This document shows, piece after piece, positions 55,857 through 64,000 of a stretch of DNA of 64,000 bases; the stretch's first letter is position 1, and every line of letters starts with the position of its first letter. Below the pieces are notes generated by a model. It did not search any database. It was not told where the DNA came from and was given only the letters and a program-made list of their open reading frames with translations. A program made the position numbers and the translations under genes. The DNA comes from Streptomyces graminofaciens (GTDB taxonomy: Bacteria > Actinomycetota > Actinomycetes > Streptomycetales > Streptomycetaceae), in NCBI RefSeq assembly GCF_030294945.1, contig NZ_AP018448.1:8528501-8592500 (forward strand). The letters run 5' to 3'.

Positions 55857-57266
55857 ATGGCACTTCGATCACGCTCACGTACAGCGACAGTCAGCAGCGG
55901 GCCGGGCCGGGGACCTGCCTCCGACGGCCGTTCCCGATACCGGTCCCGACCGCCCAGGGGGCGGGCAGGGCGGCGCCGCGAGGCCTCGGCGGAGGCATTG
56001 AGGTTGCGCGTGGAGACGCTGTTCCCCGAGAGGGCGGTCCCGGAGAGGGCAGTCTCGGAGAGGGGTGGGGAGCGGCGGGAGTTGGGGGAACGGGGGCATG
56101 GGCCGCCGGGGGAGGCGGGGGGTGTTCAGGGCACTGACGGTGCTGAGGGCACTGTGGGTGCTGGAGGCGTTGGCGGCGCTGAGGGCGCGGCCGGGCTCGG
56201 GCAGGCGATGGGGAGGACGAGGCTCGGGCAGCCGGTCGGTGCGACGGGGCTGGGGGTCGGTGTGGCTCGGAGCTTCGGTCGTGATCAGGCGTGGGCCGAC
56301 GAGGGTCGGGGCGTTGAGGCCACGGGGCGCGTGGGCCGGGGCGAGCGCGCGGGGCGCAGGGAGCTCGCGGAGCGCGTAGGCCGGCTGAGTGGCGCCTTCG
56401 GGGAGGTGGGGGAGCGGGACCTTCCGCGTGAGAGCACGGCATTGGTCGGAGGTGGAGACGAAGCGACCGGTGGCGGCGAGGCTGTGGTCGGCGGCGGGGA
56501 CGGTGCTGTGGGCCGCAGCCCCGGAGGGGCCTGGCGGGAGCGGGTCGGGCCGGCTGTGCGGGAGCGGCTGCCGTTGTGGTTGCAGGCGCGGTGCGGTCTC
56601 GAACGCAAGAGCGTGATCGCGCTGAGCGTGGTGTTGGTCGTCGCAGCGTTGTTCGCCGCGCAGCACTTCTGGGCGGGCCGGGTGCAATCGGTGAGCGCGC
56701 CCGAGGTGGTGCGGTCGGTGGTGTCCCACGGCGCGTCGGGCGGCGAGCGGGAGGCCGTACCGGGTGGCACGGCGGGCGGAGCCACGGCTGTTCCCGCGGC
56801 ACCGCCGATCGTGGTGGACGTCAGTGGAAAAGTGCGGAACCCCGGGATCCAACGGCTCCCGGCGGGTTCGCGAGTCGCCGACGCGCTGCGGGCAGCGGGT
56901 GGCGTGCGACCGGGCACGAACACCGAGGGACTCAACCGGGCCAGGCTCCTGGTCGACGGCGAACAGGTCGTGGTGGGCGGTGCGGTGCCGGTGACCGGGG
57001 CGGGTCCGGGGCCCGGCGGAGGGAGCGGGGCCAGCGCGGGCGGGACGAGTGGCGCCGCCGGAGCGGCCCCCGCCGCGCCCGTCTCCCTCAACACGGCCAC
57101 CACGGACCAACTTGACACTCTGCCCGGCGTCGGCCCCGTACTGGCCCAGCACATCATCGACTACCGCACCCAGCACGGCGGCTTCCGCTCGGTCGACGAA
57201 CTCCGCGAGGTCAACGGCATCGGAGACCGCCGCTTCGCCGATCTGCGAAACCTTGTCCGGCCATGA
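55857..57266 (+). CDS. comEA: ComEA-like DNA-binding protein with long low-complexity region
   Basis: 469 residues from ATG 55857. Residues 1-245 are low complexity (Gly, Arg, Glu, Ala), with a QG/EG/VGG-rich run. A membrane helix follows (about 260-280, VIALSVVLVVAALFAAQHFW), then an SLBB domain (VVDVSGKVRNPGIQRLPAGS, VADALRAAGGVRPG), a Gly/Ala linker and a C-terminal helix-hairpin-helix pair (SLNTATTDQLDTLPGVGPVL, VDELREVNGIGDRRFADL). ComEA captures DNA for uptake in competent bacteria; natural competence is not established in Streptomyces. The stop overlaps comEC as ATGA. Confidence 0.88.
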   Translation: MALRSRSRTATVSSGPGRGPASDGRSRYRSRPPRGRAGRRREASAEALRLRVETLFPERAVPERAVSERGGERRELGERGHGPPGEAGGVQGTDGAEGTVGAGGVGGAEGAAGLGQAMGRTRLGQPVGATGLGVGVARSFGRDQAWADEGRGVEATGRVGRGERAGRRELAERVGRLSGAFGEVGERDLPRESTALVGGGDEATGGGEAVVGGGDGAVGRSPGGAWRERVGPAVRERLPLWLQARCGLERKSVIALSVVLVVAALFAAQHFWAGRVQSVSAPEVVRSVVSHGASGGEREAVPGGTAGGATAVPAAPPIVVDVSGKVRNPGIQRLPAGSRVADALRAAGGVRPGTNTEGLNRARLLVDGEQVVVGGAVPVTGAGPGPGGGSGASAGGTSGAAGAAPAAPVSLNTATTDQLDTLPGVGPVLAQHIIDYRTQHGGFRSVDELREVNGIGDRRFADLRNLVRP

Positions 57267-59893
57267 GGGCGCCGGAGAGCGGGGGTTCGGCGGGGGTGGC
57301 CGGGGTGAGTGGTGCTTCCGAGACTCATGCGGCACCAGAGGTCATCAGCACCCACTCCCCTCGCCCAGCCGTGCACGCGGCCTCCGCGTCGCGGCTCGGG
57401 GTGGCGAATCCGAGGCAGGAAGGGCCGACGGATCTGCGGCTCGTGCCACCCGCGTTGGCCGCATGGGGGACGGCGGCGCTGATGCTGGACGCCTCGACCG
57501 GGTGGACCGCGGGTGTGGCGACGGTCTGCCTGGTCACGGGCGGGGCGCTGCTCATGACTCGACGCCGGAGCAGGACCCGCTCGGTCTGGACGCAGGTGTC
57601 CGTCGCCGCGATGCTGCTCTGCATCGCCGCGGCAGCCGCCTCGGCCGGGCTGCACGGGGCGGATCTGCGCCGTGGACCCGTTCCCGTCCTGGCACGCCAC
57701 TACGCCCATGTGACCGCCGACATCGAACTCACCGCCGACCCGAGGCTCACCCGCCCCCGGATCAAGGGGAACCACGCCGCTCCGAGTGCCGTGGTCGTCG
57801 AGGCCGAGGTACGGCGGGTACGGGGGCCGGACGGGAGGACGACGGCCACGCGGACGCCGGTCCTGGTCATCGTCGACGTGTCATCGGGCAGGGGCAGAAG
57901 GAGTGGTCCGCCTTCGGCCCCCGGACGGGAAGCGCAAGCCCCGCCGGACGAGCGCGCCCGTTCGCCCTGGCTGTCGCTGCTGCCCTCCACGCGGGTACGG
58001 GTGGCCGCGCAGGCGGTGCCGGCGCTGGCCGGGGGCGACCGGGTCGCGGCCGTACTGCGGGTACGGGGCGGTGGCCCGCCCGAGGTGGTCGAGGAGCCGA
58101 GCGCGGCCCAGAGGCTCGCGGGGCGGCTGCGTGCCGGGCTGCGAGAGGCGACCGACGAACTGGAACCGGACGCAAGGGCCCTGCTGCCGGGCTTCGTGGT
58201 CGGCGACACGTCACGGGTACCGGCCGAGCTGGACGAGGCGTTCAAGGCCACGGACCTTACTCATCTACTGGCTGTAAGTGGAGCAAATTTCACTATCCTG
58301 CTTGCCCTGTTCATCGGGCCGCCCGGGCTCGCCCAGCGTGCCGAGCGGAGAGGGCTCGCGCCCCGGCTCGGGATCTCGTTGCGGGTGACCGCATTGGTCG
58401 GCGGCGCGCTGACGATCGGCTTCGTGATCGTGTGCAGGCCGGATCCGAGCGTGGTGCGGGCCGCGGCATGTGGGTCGATCGCGCTGCTGGCCATCGCGAC
58501 AGGGCGCCGCAGGTCTCTCATTCCCGCGCTGGCGACTGCGGTACTGCTGCTGGTGCTGTACGACCCGTGGCTCGCCCGTAGCTACGGTTTCCTGCTCTCC
58601 GTCCTCGCCACCGGTGCCCTGCTCACCCTCGCTCCGCGCTGGAGTGCCGCGCTGCAGCGGCGCCGGGTGCCGCCGCGCCCGGCCGAGGCGCTGGCCGCGG
58701 CGGGGGCCGCGCAGGCGGTGTGCGCACCGGTCGTGGCCGTGCTGTCGGCCCATGTGAGCCTGGTGGCGGTGCCGTGCAACCTCCTGGCGGAGTTCGCCGT
58801 GGCGCCGGCCACCGTACTGGGGTTCGCCACGCTGGCGACCGCACCGGTGGCGATGCCCGTGGCCAAGTGCATCGCATGGTGCGCGAGTTGGCCCGCCGGG
58901 TGGATCGCGGACATCGCACGCACCGGAGCGTCCCTGCCCGGCGCGGGAGTGGACTGGCCGGGAAGCTGGCCGGGCGCGCTGCTGCTGGCCCTGGTCACGG
59001 CGGCTCTCGTACTGGTCGGGCGGCGGCTCGTGGGCCGCCCCTGGCCGGTCGGGATCTGCCTCGTGGCGTTCCTGCTGGTCGTGGTGCAGCCACCCTCGGT
59101 CACCAGGGTGATCACGGGGTGGCCGCCGCCCGGCTGGCGGTTCGTGATGTGCGACGTAGGTCAGGGCGACGCGACCGTGCTCGCGGCGGGCGAGGGCACG
59201 GGAGTGGTGGTCGACGCCGGTCCTGACCCGACGCTGATCGACCGCTGTCTGACGACCCTCGGCATCACCAGAGTGCCGCTCGTCGTCCTCACCCACTTCC
59301 ACGCCGACCATGTGGCGGGGCTGCCCGGCGTACTGCGCGGGCGCACGGTCGGCGCGATCGAGACGACCGGGTACGAGGAGCCCGTCGACCAGGCCGAGTT
59401 CGTGCACAGGGAGGCCGCGGCCCGGCGTATCCCGGTGACGCGTGCCGTCGCCGGAGAGGAGCGGCGCACGGGCGGGCTCGCCTGGCGGGTGCTGTGGCCG
59501 CCACCGGACTCGGGGCCCGTCCCGGAGGGGCCGAACGACGCCAGCGTGACCATGCTCGTACGGTCCGCCGGACTGACCCTGCTGCTCCTCGGCGACCTCG
59601 AACCGCCCGCCCAGCGGGACCTGTTGAGATCGGCGGCGCCCGCTGACCTGAGAGCCGTGGACGTCGTGAAGGTCGCCCACCACGGGTCGGCGTACCAGGA
59701 CCCGGACCTCATACGTGCGATGGCCCCACGCCTGGCGCTCATCTCGGTCGGCTCGGACAACCCTTACGGGCACCCGGCCCCCGGCACGGTCGCGGCGCTC
59801 CGGGCCCAGGGTGCCACGGTGCTGCGTACGGACGAGGACGGCGCGATCGCCGTCGCGGGGACGGCGCGGGAACTGCGAGTGGCGAGAGACTGA
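57263..59893 (+). CDS. comEC: ComEC/Rec2 family DNA-uptake channel protein
   Basis: 876 residues, coupled to comEA by a four-base overlap. The N-terminal OB-like domain is followed by the competence membrane domain with LTHLLAVSGANFTILLALFI, then many helices, and a C-terminal metallo-beta-lactamase-like domain with VGQGDATVLAAGEG, LTHFHADHVAGL (about residue 676) and VVKVAHHGSAYQ. In competent bacteria it passes single-stranded DNA through the membrane. The long Arg/Pro-rich insertion around residues 205-235 is unusual. A possible other role in Streptomyces is uptake or hydrolysis of nucleic acid. Confidence 0.92.
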   Translation: MRAPESGGSAGVAGVSGASETHAAPEVISTHSPRPAVHAASASRLGVANPRQEGPTDLRLVPPALAAWGTAALMLDASTGWTAGVATVCLVTGGALLMTRRRSRTRSVWTQVSVAAMLLCIAAAAASAGLHGADLRRGPVPVLARHYAHVTADIELTADPRLTRPRIKGNHAAPSAVVVEAEVRRVRGPDGRTTATRTPVLVIVDVSSGRGRRSGPPSAPGREAQAPPDERARSPWLSLLPSTRVRVAAQAVPALAGGDRVAAVLRVRGGGPPEVVEEPSAAQRLAGRLRAGLREATDELEPDARALLPGFVVGDTSRVPAELDEAFKATDLTHLLAVSGANFTILLALFIGPPGLAQRAERRGLAPRLGISLRVTALVGGALTIGFVIVCRPDPSVVRAAACGSIALLAIATGRRRSLIPALATAVLLLVLYDPWLARSYGFLLSVLATGALLTLAPRWSAALQRRRVPPRPAEALAAAGAAQAVCAPVVAVLSAHVSLVAVPCNLLAEFAVAPATVLGFATLATAPVAMPVAKCIAWCASWPAGWIADIARTGASLPGAGVDWPGSWPGALLLALVTAALVLVGRRLVGRPWPVGICLVAFLLVVVQPPSVTRVITGWPPPGWRFVMCDVGQGDATVLAAGEGTGVVVDAGPDPTLIDRCLTTLGITRVPLVVLTHFHADHVAGLPGVLRGRTVGAIETTGYEEPVDQAEFVHREAAARRIPVTRAVAGEERRTGGLAWRVLWPPPDSGPVPEGPNDASVTMLVRSAGLTLLLLGDLEPPAQRDLLRSAAPADLRAVDVVKVAHHGSAYQDPDLIRAMAPRLALISVGSDNPYGHPAPGTVAALRAQGATVLRTDEDGAIAVAGTARELRVARD

Positions 59894-59897
59894 GTCC

Positions 59898-60707
59898 ATG
59901 TCCATGTATCCCGCACAGCTCGACGCCTACCTCCGCCGGATCGGGGCCGAGCGCCCCGCCCGGCCCACCGCCGACGCACTGCGTGAGCTGCATCTGCGCC
60001 ATCTGCGGACGGTGCCGTTCGAGAATCTCTCGATCCACCTCGGAGAGGAGATCGTGCTGGAGGAGAAACGGCTGCTCGACAAGGTCGTCGGCGAGCACCG
60101 GGGAGGCTTCTGCTACGAACTGAACGGGGTGTTCGCGGCGCTGCTCGCGGCACTGGGCTTCGACGTGGCGCTGCTCGCGGCGCGGGTGTACGGCGACGAG
60201 GGCAGGCTCGGGATCCCGTACGACCATCTCGCGCTGCGGGTGCGGACCGTGGACGGCGGTGAATGGCTGGCCGACGTGGGGTTCGGGGCGCACAGCCACT
60301 ACCCGCTGCGGTTCGGGGAGCGGGGTGAGCAGAAGGACCCGTGCGGCACGTTCCGCGTGGTCGGGGCGGAAGGGGAGGGGGAGGCACGGGAGTTCGGAGA
60401 CCTGGATGTGCTGTGGGACGGCACACCGCAGTACCGGCTGGAGGTGCGCCCGAGAGCACTCGGCGACTTCGGAGCCGGAGCCTGGTGGCACAGCACGTCG
60501 CCGGCCTCGCACTTCACCCAGTCGCTCGTCTGCTCACTGGTGACCGAGGACGGAGGCCGGATCACCCTCGGCGGCCGTCGGCTCACCCTCACGTCCCCCG
60601 GAGGCGACCGCGAGGTGACGGACCTGGGCACGGACGAGGAGATCCTGACCGTGTACCGGGAGCGGTTCGGGGTGGAGCTTCGGCGGGTGCCCGAGGTTCG
60701 GGAGTGA
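59898..60707 (+). CDS. nat: arylamine N-acetyltransferase
   Basis: 269 residues from ATG 59898 (ATG 59904 also possible). It transfers acetyl from acetyl-CoA to arylamines. The catalytic triad is visible: Cys in EHRGGFCYELNGVF (about residue 71), His in YDHLALRVRT (about 110) and Asp in WLADVGFGAHSHYPL (about 126). FENLSIHLGEEIVL and the start YPAQLDAYLRRIG are also typical. It is five bases downstream of comEC, so probably co-transcribed, though the functional link is unclear. Confidence 0.93.
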   Translation: MSMYPAQLDAYLRRIGAERPARPTADALRELHLRHLRTVPFENLSIHLGEEIVLEEKRLLDKVVGEHRGGFCYELNGVFAALLAALGFDVALLAARVYGDEGRLGIPYDHLALRVRTVDGGEWLADVGFGAHSHYPLRFGERGEQKDPCGTFRVVGAEGEGEAREFGDLDVLWDGTPQYRLEVRPRALGDFGAGAWWHSTSPASHFTQSLVCSLVTEDGGRITLGGRRLTLTSPGGDREVTDLGTDEEILTVYRERFGVELRRVPEVRE

Positions 60708-60709
60708 GG

Positions 60710-60816
60710 GAGGGGTGGGGAGTGGGGGAGGGGTGATGGGGAGGGTGGGCGCGGGGGAGGGGGAGGGGGGAGCCCCCCACCCCGGTATGAGGTGACCCGG
60801 CCGGTATGAGGGGACC
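60710..60816 (+). repeat. G-rich tract and 16-bp direct repeat
   Basis: 60710-60770 is nearly all G and A with many GGG/GGGG runs, able in principle to form G-quadruplexes. It is followed by ccggtatgaggtgacc (60782-60797) and ccggtatgaggggacc (60801-60816), a direct repeat with one mismatch just before the next gene. Confidence 0.6.
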
Positions 60817-60839
60817 CCGCCGTAGCGGAAAATGTTCTC

Positions 60840-61085
60840 GTGAGTGATGTGAGACATGTGCTGGTGCTGCCCGACCGTGAGGCCGCGGAAGAGGCGGTGG
60901 AGGCGCTCCGGGAGCGGTTCGCGGTCGACGAGGAGCCGCAGGTGGTGCGGGACGCGTTGGCCGGGGAGGACGACGCGGAGGACGCGCAGTGGCTCGTGGT
61001 GCTGCGGGACGAGGACGGGCGGCTCGACGCGGCGGCGTTGGACGAGTTCGCGGGGGAGTGGGACGGGTGGCGGGAGGAGCCGTAG
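60840..61085 (+). CDS. 81-residue acidic protein of unknown function
   Basis: GTG 60840 with no clear ribosome site, so it may be leaderless. The sequence starts SDVRHVLVLPDREAAEEAVE and continues with a highly acidic body (EDDAEDAQWLVVLRDEDGRL), ending DEFAGEWDGWREEP. The beta-alpha-beta pattern with RHVLVLP and QWLVVLRDE suggests a small ferredoxin-like fold. Similar short proteins occur before holA in other Streptomyces as I recall; function unknown. Confidence 0.7.
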   Translation: MSDVRHVLVLPDREAAEEAVEALRERFAVDEEPQVVRDALAGEDDAEDAQWLVVLRDEDGRLDAAALDEFAGEWDGWREEP

Positions 61086-61167
61086 CGCTCCGCCGGGGCT
61101 GGAGCCGGGCTGGGGCGGGGCTGCCGCGAGGGTCGCGTTGTCAGTGGGTCGTGGGATGCTTTCGGGG

Positions 61168-62160
61168 ATGGCCAAGAAGACCGCACATGACGACCCTCTC
61201 GCCCCCGTCACGCTTGCCGTGGGCCAGGAGGACCTCCTGCTCGACCGTGCCGTGCAGGAGGTGGTGGCCGCCGCCCGGGCCGCCGACGCCGACACGGACG
61301 TACGTGACCTGACTCCGGACCAGTTGCAGCCCGGCACGCTCGCCGAGTTGACGAGTCCGTCGCTCTTCGCGGAGCGCAAGGTCGTGGTCGTACGCAACGC
61401 GCAGGATCTCTCGGCCGACACGATCAAGGATGTGAAGGCGTATCTGGGGGCGCCCGCCGAGGAGATCACCCTTGTGCTGTTGCACGCGGGTGCGGCCAAG
61501 GGCAAGGGGCTGCTGGACGCCGCGCGCAAGGTGGGGGCGCGGGAGGTGGCGTGCCCGAAGATGACGAAGCCGGCGGATCGGCTGGCGTTCGTGCGGGGCG
61601 AGTTCCGGGCGCTCGGACGGTCCGCGACGCCTGAGGCGTGCCAGGTGTTGGTCGACGCGATCGGGAGTGATCTGCGGGAGCTTGCCTCGGCGGCCTCGCA
61701 GCTGGTCGCGGATGTCGAGGGGACGATCGACGAGGCCGTGGTCGGGCGCTACTACACCGGGCGGGCCGAGGCGTCGAGCTTCGAGGTCGCGGACCGGGCG
61801 GTCGAGGGTCGGGCCGCGGAGGCGCTGGAAGCGCTCAGGTGGTCGCTGGCGACCGGGGTGGCGCCGGTGTTGATCACCAGTGCGTTGGCGCAGGGAGTGC
61901 GGGCCATCGGGAAGCTGTCGTCCGCGCGGGGTGGGCGGCCGGCGGATCTCGCTCGGGAGCTGGGGATGCCGCCGTGGAAGATCGATCGGGTGCGGCAGCA
62001 GATGCGGGGGTGGACGCCGGACGGGGTGGCGATCGCATTGCGGGCGGTCGCGGAGGCGGATGCCGGGGTGAAGGGCGGGGGGGATGATCCCGAGTACGCG
62101 TTGGAGAAGGCGGTTGTGGCGGTTGCTCGGGCGGCTCGGGCTCGGCGAGGGGCTGCGTAG
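61168..62160 (+). CDS. holA: DNA polymerase III delta subunit
   Basis: 330 residues from ATG 61168. The delta subunit opens the sliding clamp within the clamp loader. Features: LAVGQEDLLLDRAVQEVVAA, SPSLFAERKVVVVRNAQDLS, ITLVLLHAGAAKGKGLLDAA, a middle helical domain with LRELASAASQLVADVEGTID, and a C-terminal collar domain ending AVARAARARRGAA. ATG 61156 is also in frame, but the family start MAKK fits 61168; gatgct seven bases upstream may be a -10. Confidence 0.93.
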   Translation: MAKKTAHDDPLAPVTLAVGQEDLLLDRAVQEVVAAARAADADTDVRDLTPDQLQPGTLAELTSPSLFAERKVVVVRNAQDLSADTIKDVKAYLGAPAEEITLVLLHAGAAKGKGLLDAARKVGAREVACPKMTKPADRLAFVRGEFRALGRSATPEACQVLVDAIGSDLRELASAASQLVADVEGTIDEAVVGRYYTGRAEASSFEVADRAVEGRAAEALEALRWSLATGVAPVLITSALAQGVRAIGKLSSARGGRPADLARELGMPPWKIDRVRQQMRGWTPDGVAIALRAVAEADAGVKGGGDDPEYALEKAVVAVARAARARRGAA

Positions 62161-62598
62161 CGGGGGGTTGGCGTGGAGGGGGTCGCCCCCGCCGCCCCTA
62201 CCCGTCCCATCCTGAACCTGAGGGCTGCCGCCCCCAGACCCCCGCTTCGGCCTGGACGGCCTCGTCCTCGAACGCCGGACGGGCTGAGTGTGCCTGGACC
62301 CGGCTGGAAGGCGTGCCCCGGAGGCACAATCCGAGTCGCCGACAGCCCCGCTGAACTTCACAACCACCGAAGCCCCCCCACCACCCCACCCCACCCCACA
62401 AACCCAAAAACCCCACCCCCACCCCGGGGAAGGGGCGGGAAGCGGGGTCTCGGTCAAAGATGGTGAACCTGTACCCGCGTGGCGAACGCAGGCCGCGTAC
62501 AGGTTCGGGTGCCGGGTGGGAGCGGAGAGAGAGGGCCCGCTCTGGGTCCAGCCGGCGGTCAAGTCGGAGGGGGTGGAGCCGTAGTGGCTCCGCCGGCC
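62161..62598. other. intergenic region with dispersed repeat and C/A-rich tract
   Basis: No gene is supported. It holds ggcctcgtcctcgaacgccg (62259-62278, followed by gacgggctga), a sequence I recall as dispersed between Streptomyces genes, and a pyrimidine- and CCA-rich tract at 62355-62430. A small hairpin ggagcc-gtagt-ggctcc (62575-62591) lies just beyond the rpsT stop and may end that transcript. Confidence 0.5.
62575..62591 (-). terminator. candidate terminator of rpsT
   Basis: Six-bp stem (62575-62580 with 62586-62591) and five-base loop, eight bases past the rpsT stop. There is no T-tract, so support is modest. Confidence 0.35.
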
Positions 62599-62865
62599 TC
62601 AGCCCTTGAGGGTGGCGACCTTCGAAGCAAGCGCCGACTTCTTGTTGGCGGCCTGGTTCTTGTGGATGACGCCCTTGGAGACGGCCTTGTCGAGCGCACG
62701 AGCGGCAGCGCGCTGCAGCTCGGTGGCCTTCTCCACGTCACCCGCGGCAGTGGCCTCGCGGGCCTTGCGGATCGCGGTCTTGAGCGACGACTTGACGGCC
62801 TTGTTGCGAAGGCGCGCCTTCTCGTTCGTCTTGTTCCGCTTGATCTGGGACTTGATGTTCGCCAC
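62599..62865 (-). CDS. rpsT: 30S ribosomal protein S20
   Basis: 88 residues starting [20 protein letters not shown], with [36 protein letters not shown] and the final VATLKG. Almost wholly helical and basic, as expected. The gene is divergent from lepA, the arrangement usual in Streptomyces, with about 300 bases between the two starts. Confidence 0.97.
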   Translation of the reverse strand: MANIKSQIKRNKTNEKARLRNKAVKSSLKTAIRKAREATAAGDVEKATELQRAAARALDKAVSKGVIHKNQAANKKSALASKVATLKG

Positions 62866-63173
62866 GAATGAGCCTTTTCAGCTACTGGTGCACGAGGACG
62901 TGAACAGACAGGCCACGCAGGACTGCCGGACACGCCTCGGGAACCGCTTGGTTTCTTTGGGGTGTGCCTCCTGCTGAGAGGGCATGAGACACAGCCACCC
63001 AGGCTAGCAGTCGCCCTCCGGCCAGCCCAAACCGGCCTCCGTGACGATCGGGCGGGGGGTGCCCGCACGGCCCGGACCCGCTTCAGGCCCGTACCCGTGG
63101 GACCATGGAGCCTACGTATCGATCCGACCCGAGACCGCAGACGATGCGGACGCCTCAAGAATCAGGACCCTGC

Positions 63174-64000
63174 GTGCCCGCGATCCCCAGCCATGTGCCC
63201 GAGCCGAGCCGTACCGACCCGGCGCTGATCCGCAATTTCTGCATCATCGCCCACATCGACCACGGCAAGTCCACGCTCGCCGACCGGATGCTCCAGCTGA
63301 CCGGTGTGGTGGATCAGCGGCAGATGCGTGCTCAGTACCTCGACCGCATGGACATCGAGCGTGAGCGCGGCATCACCATCAAGTCCCAGGCGGTGCGTCT
63401 GCCCTGGGCGCCCACCACCGATCCGGGCAAGACGCACATCCTCAACATGATCGACACCCCGGGGCACGTCGACTTCACGTACGAGGTGTCGCGGTCGCTG
63501 GCGGCCTGTGAGGGCACCGTCCTGCTCGTCGACGCGGCTCAGGGCATCGAGGCGCAGACCCTCGCCAACCTGTACCTGGCGATGGAGAACGACCTCAAGA
63601 TCATCCCGGTGCTCAACAAGATCGATCTGCCGGCCGCCCAGCCGGAGAAGTTCTCCGAGGAGCTCGCCAACCTCATCGGATGCGACCCCGAGGACGTCCT
63701 CAAGGTCTCCGCCAAGACGGGCGTGGGCGTCGACGCGCTGCTCGACAAGGTCGTACGCGAGGTGCCGGCGCCGGTCGGCGTCAAGGACGCGCCCGCCCGC
63801 GCCATGATCTTCGACTCCGTCTACGACTCCTACCGAGGTGTCGTGACGTACGTCCGTGTCATCGACGGGCAGCTCAACAAGCGTGAGCGGATCCGGATGA
63901 TGTCCACGGGCGCCACGCACGAGCTGCTGGAGATCGGGACCAACTCGCCCGAGATGCTCGGCGCCGACGGCCTCGGCGTCGGCGAGGTGGGCTACCTCAT
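63174..64000 (+). CDS. lepA: elongation factor 4 (LepA), 5' part
   Basis: Frame open from GTG 63174 to the end of the window (275 residues seen of about 620). EF4 is a translational GTPase that acts on stalled or back-translocating ribosomes. G1 [16 protein letters not shown]2 [12 protein letters not shown]3 [10 protein letters not shown]4 NKIDLP, and the domain II start [17 protein letters not shown] are present. The start is an unusual GTG with no clear ribosome site; the extension [20 protein letters not shown] before the GTPase matches Streptomyces homologues. Confidence 0.95.
   Translation, partial: MPAIPSHVPEPSRTDPALIRNFCIIAHIDHGKSTLADRMLQLTGVVDQRQMRAQYLDRMDIERERGITIKSQAVRLPWAPTTDPGKTHILNMIDTPGHVDFTYEVSRSLAACEGTVLLVDAAQGIEAQTLANLYLAMENDLKIIPVLNKIDLPAAQPEKFSEELANLIGCDPEDVLKVSAKTGVGVDALLDKVVREVPAPVGVKDAPARAMIFDSVYDSYRGVVTYVRVIDGQLNKRERIRMMSTGATHELLEIGTNSPEMLGADGLGVGEVGYL

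Overview
The window reads as Streptomyces chromosome: very high GC with strong third-position bias, frequent GTG/TTG starts, leaderless promoters, and a gene order I recall from the S. coelicolor core (clpX, valS, folC, ndk, mreBCD-pbp2-rodA, rne, rplU-rpmA-obgE, proBA, nadD, rsfS, leuS, comEA-comEC, holA, rpsT, lepA). Identifications come from protein motifs and remembered synteny; no search was run.

Layout. 1-0.5 kb is the clpX 3' end. About 0.5-6.57 kb is an accessory insertion between clpX and valS: a 474-bp internally deleted IS with intact ends, a secreted orphan protein, a truncated orphan gene, a second IS copy of the same family (left end missing, transposase and passenger frameshifted), a Pro/Gly/Gln-rich membrane protein, and a TnpB-like gene whose stop overlaps the valS start. 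6.57-12 kb holds valS, folC, a DUF4233 gene and ndk. 12.2-18.6 kb is the cell-shape and spore-wall cluster mreB-mreC-mreD-pbp2-rodA. 18.7-28.7 kb has a CYTH-CHAD protein, a radical SAM protein, a Trp-rich repeat membrane protein, the radical-SAM-linked DUF2344 protein and a long RNase E/G. 29-35 kb has a secreted phospholipase D-like protein, L21, L27, ObgE and a wall-polymer (glycerophosphotransferase-type) transferase. 35.3-38.6 kb is proB and proA. 38.8-45 kb groups envelope proteins (two paralogous membrane proteins, an M48 protease, two small tail-anchored proteins, a degenerate LytR-CpsA-Psr protein) around nadD. 45-47.3 kb has rsfS, a histidine phosphatase, two identical tRNA-Ala(GGC) genes and two zinc-ribbon mini-proteins. 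47.3-50.3 kb is a minus-strand redox pair (NuoF-like/ferredoxin fusion plus heme-type membrane protein). 50.6-53.7 kb is leuS behind a leucine leader peptide and attenuator. 53.9-64 kb has a coiled-coil membrane protein, DegV, comEA-comEC, an arylamine N-acetyltransferase, a small acidic protein, holA, rpsT (minus) and the 5' part of lepA.

How it fits together. Most genes serve translation (aminoacyl-tRNA synthetases, ribosomal proteins, ribosome-associated GTPases, RsfS, RNase E) or lateral and spore-wall synthesis. The most distinctive signals are the leuS leader-peptide attenuator, a series of leaderless promoters of the form TANNNT-N6/7-start codon, the paired novel envelope proteins near nadD, the Trp-rich repeat protein between two radical-SAM-linked genes, the redox pair with an altered Fe-S ligand set, and the mobile-element debris beside valS.
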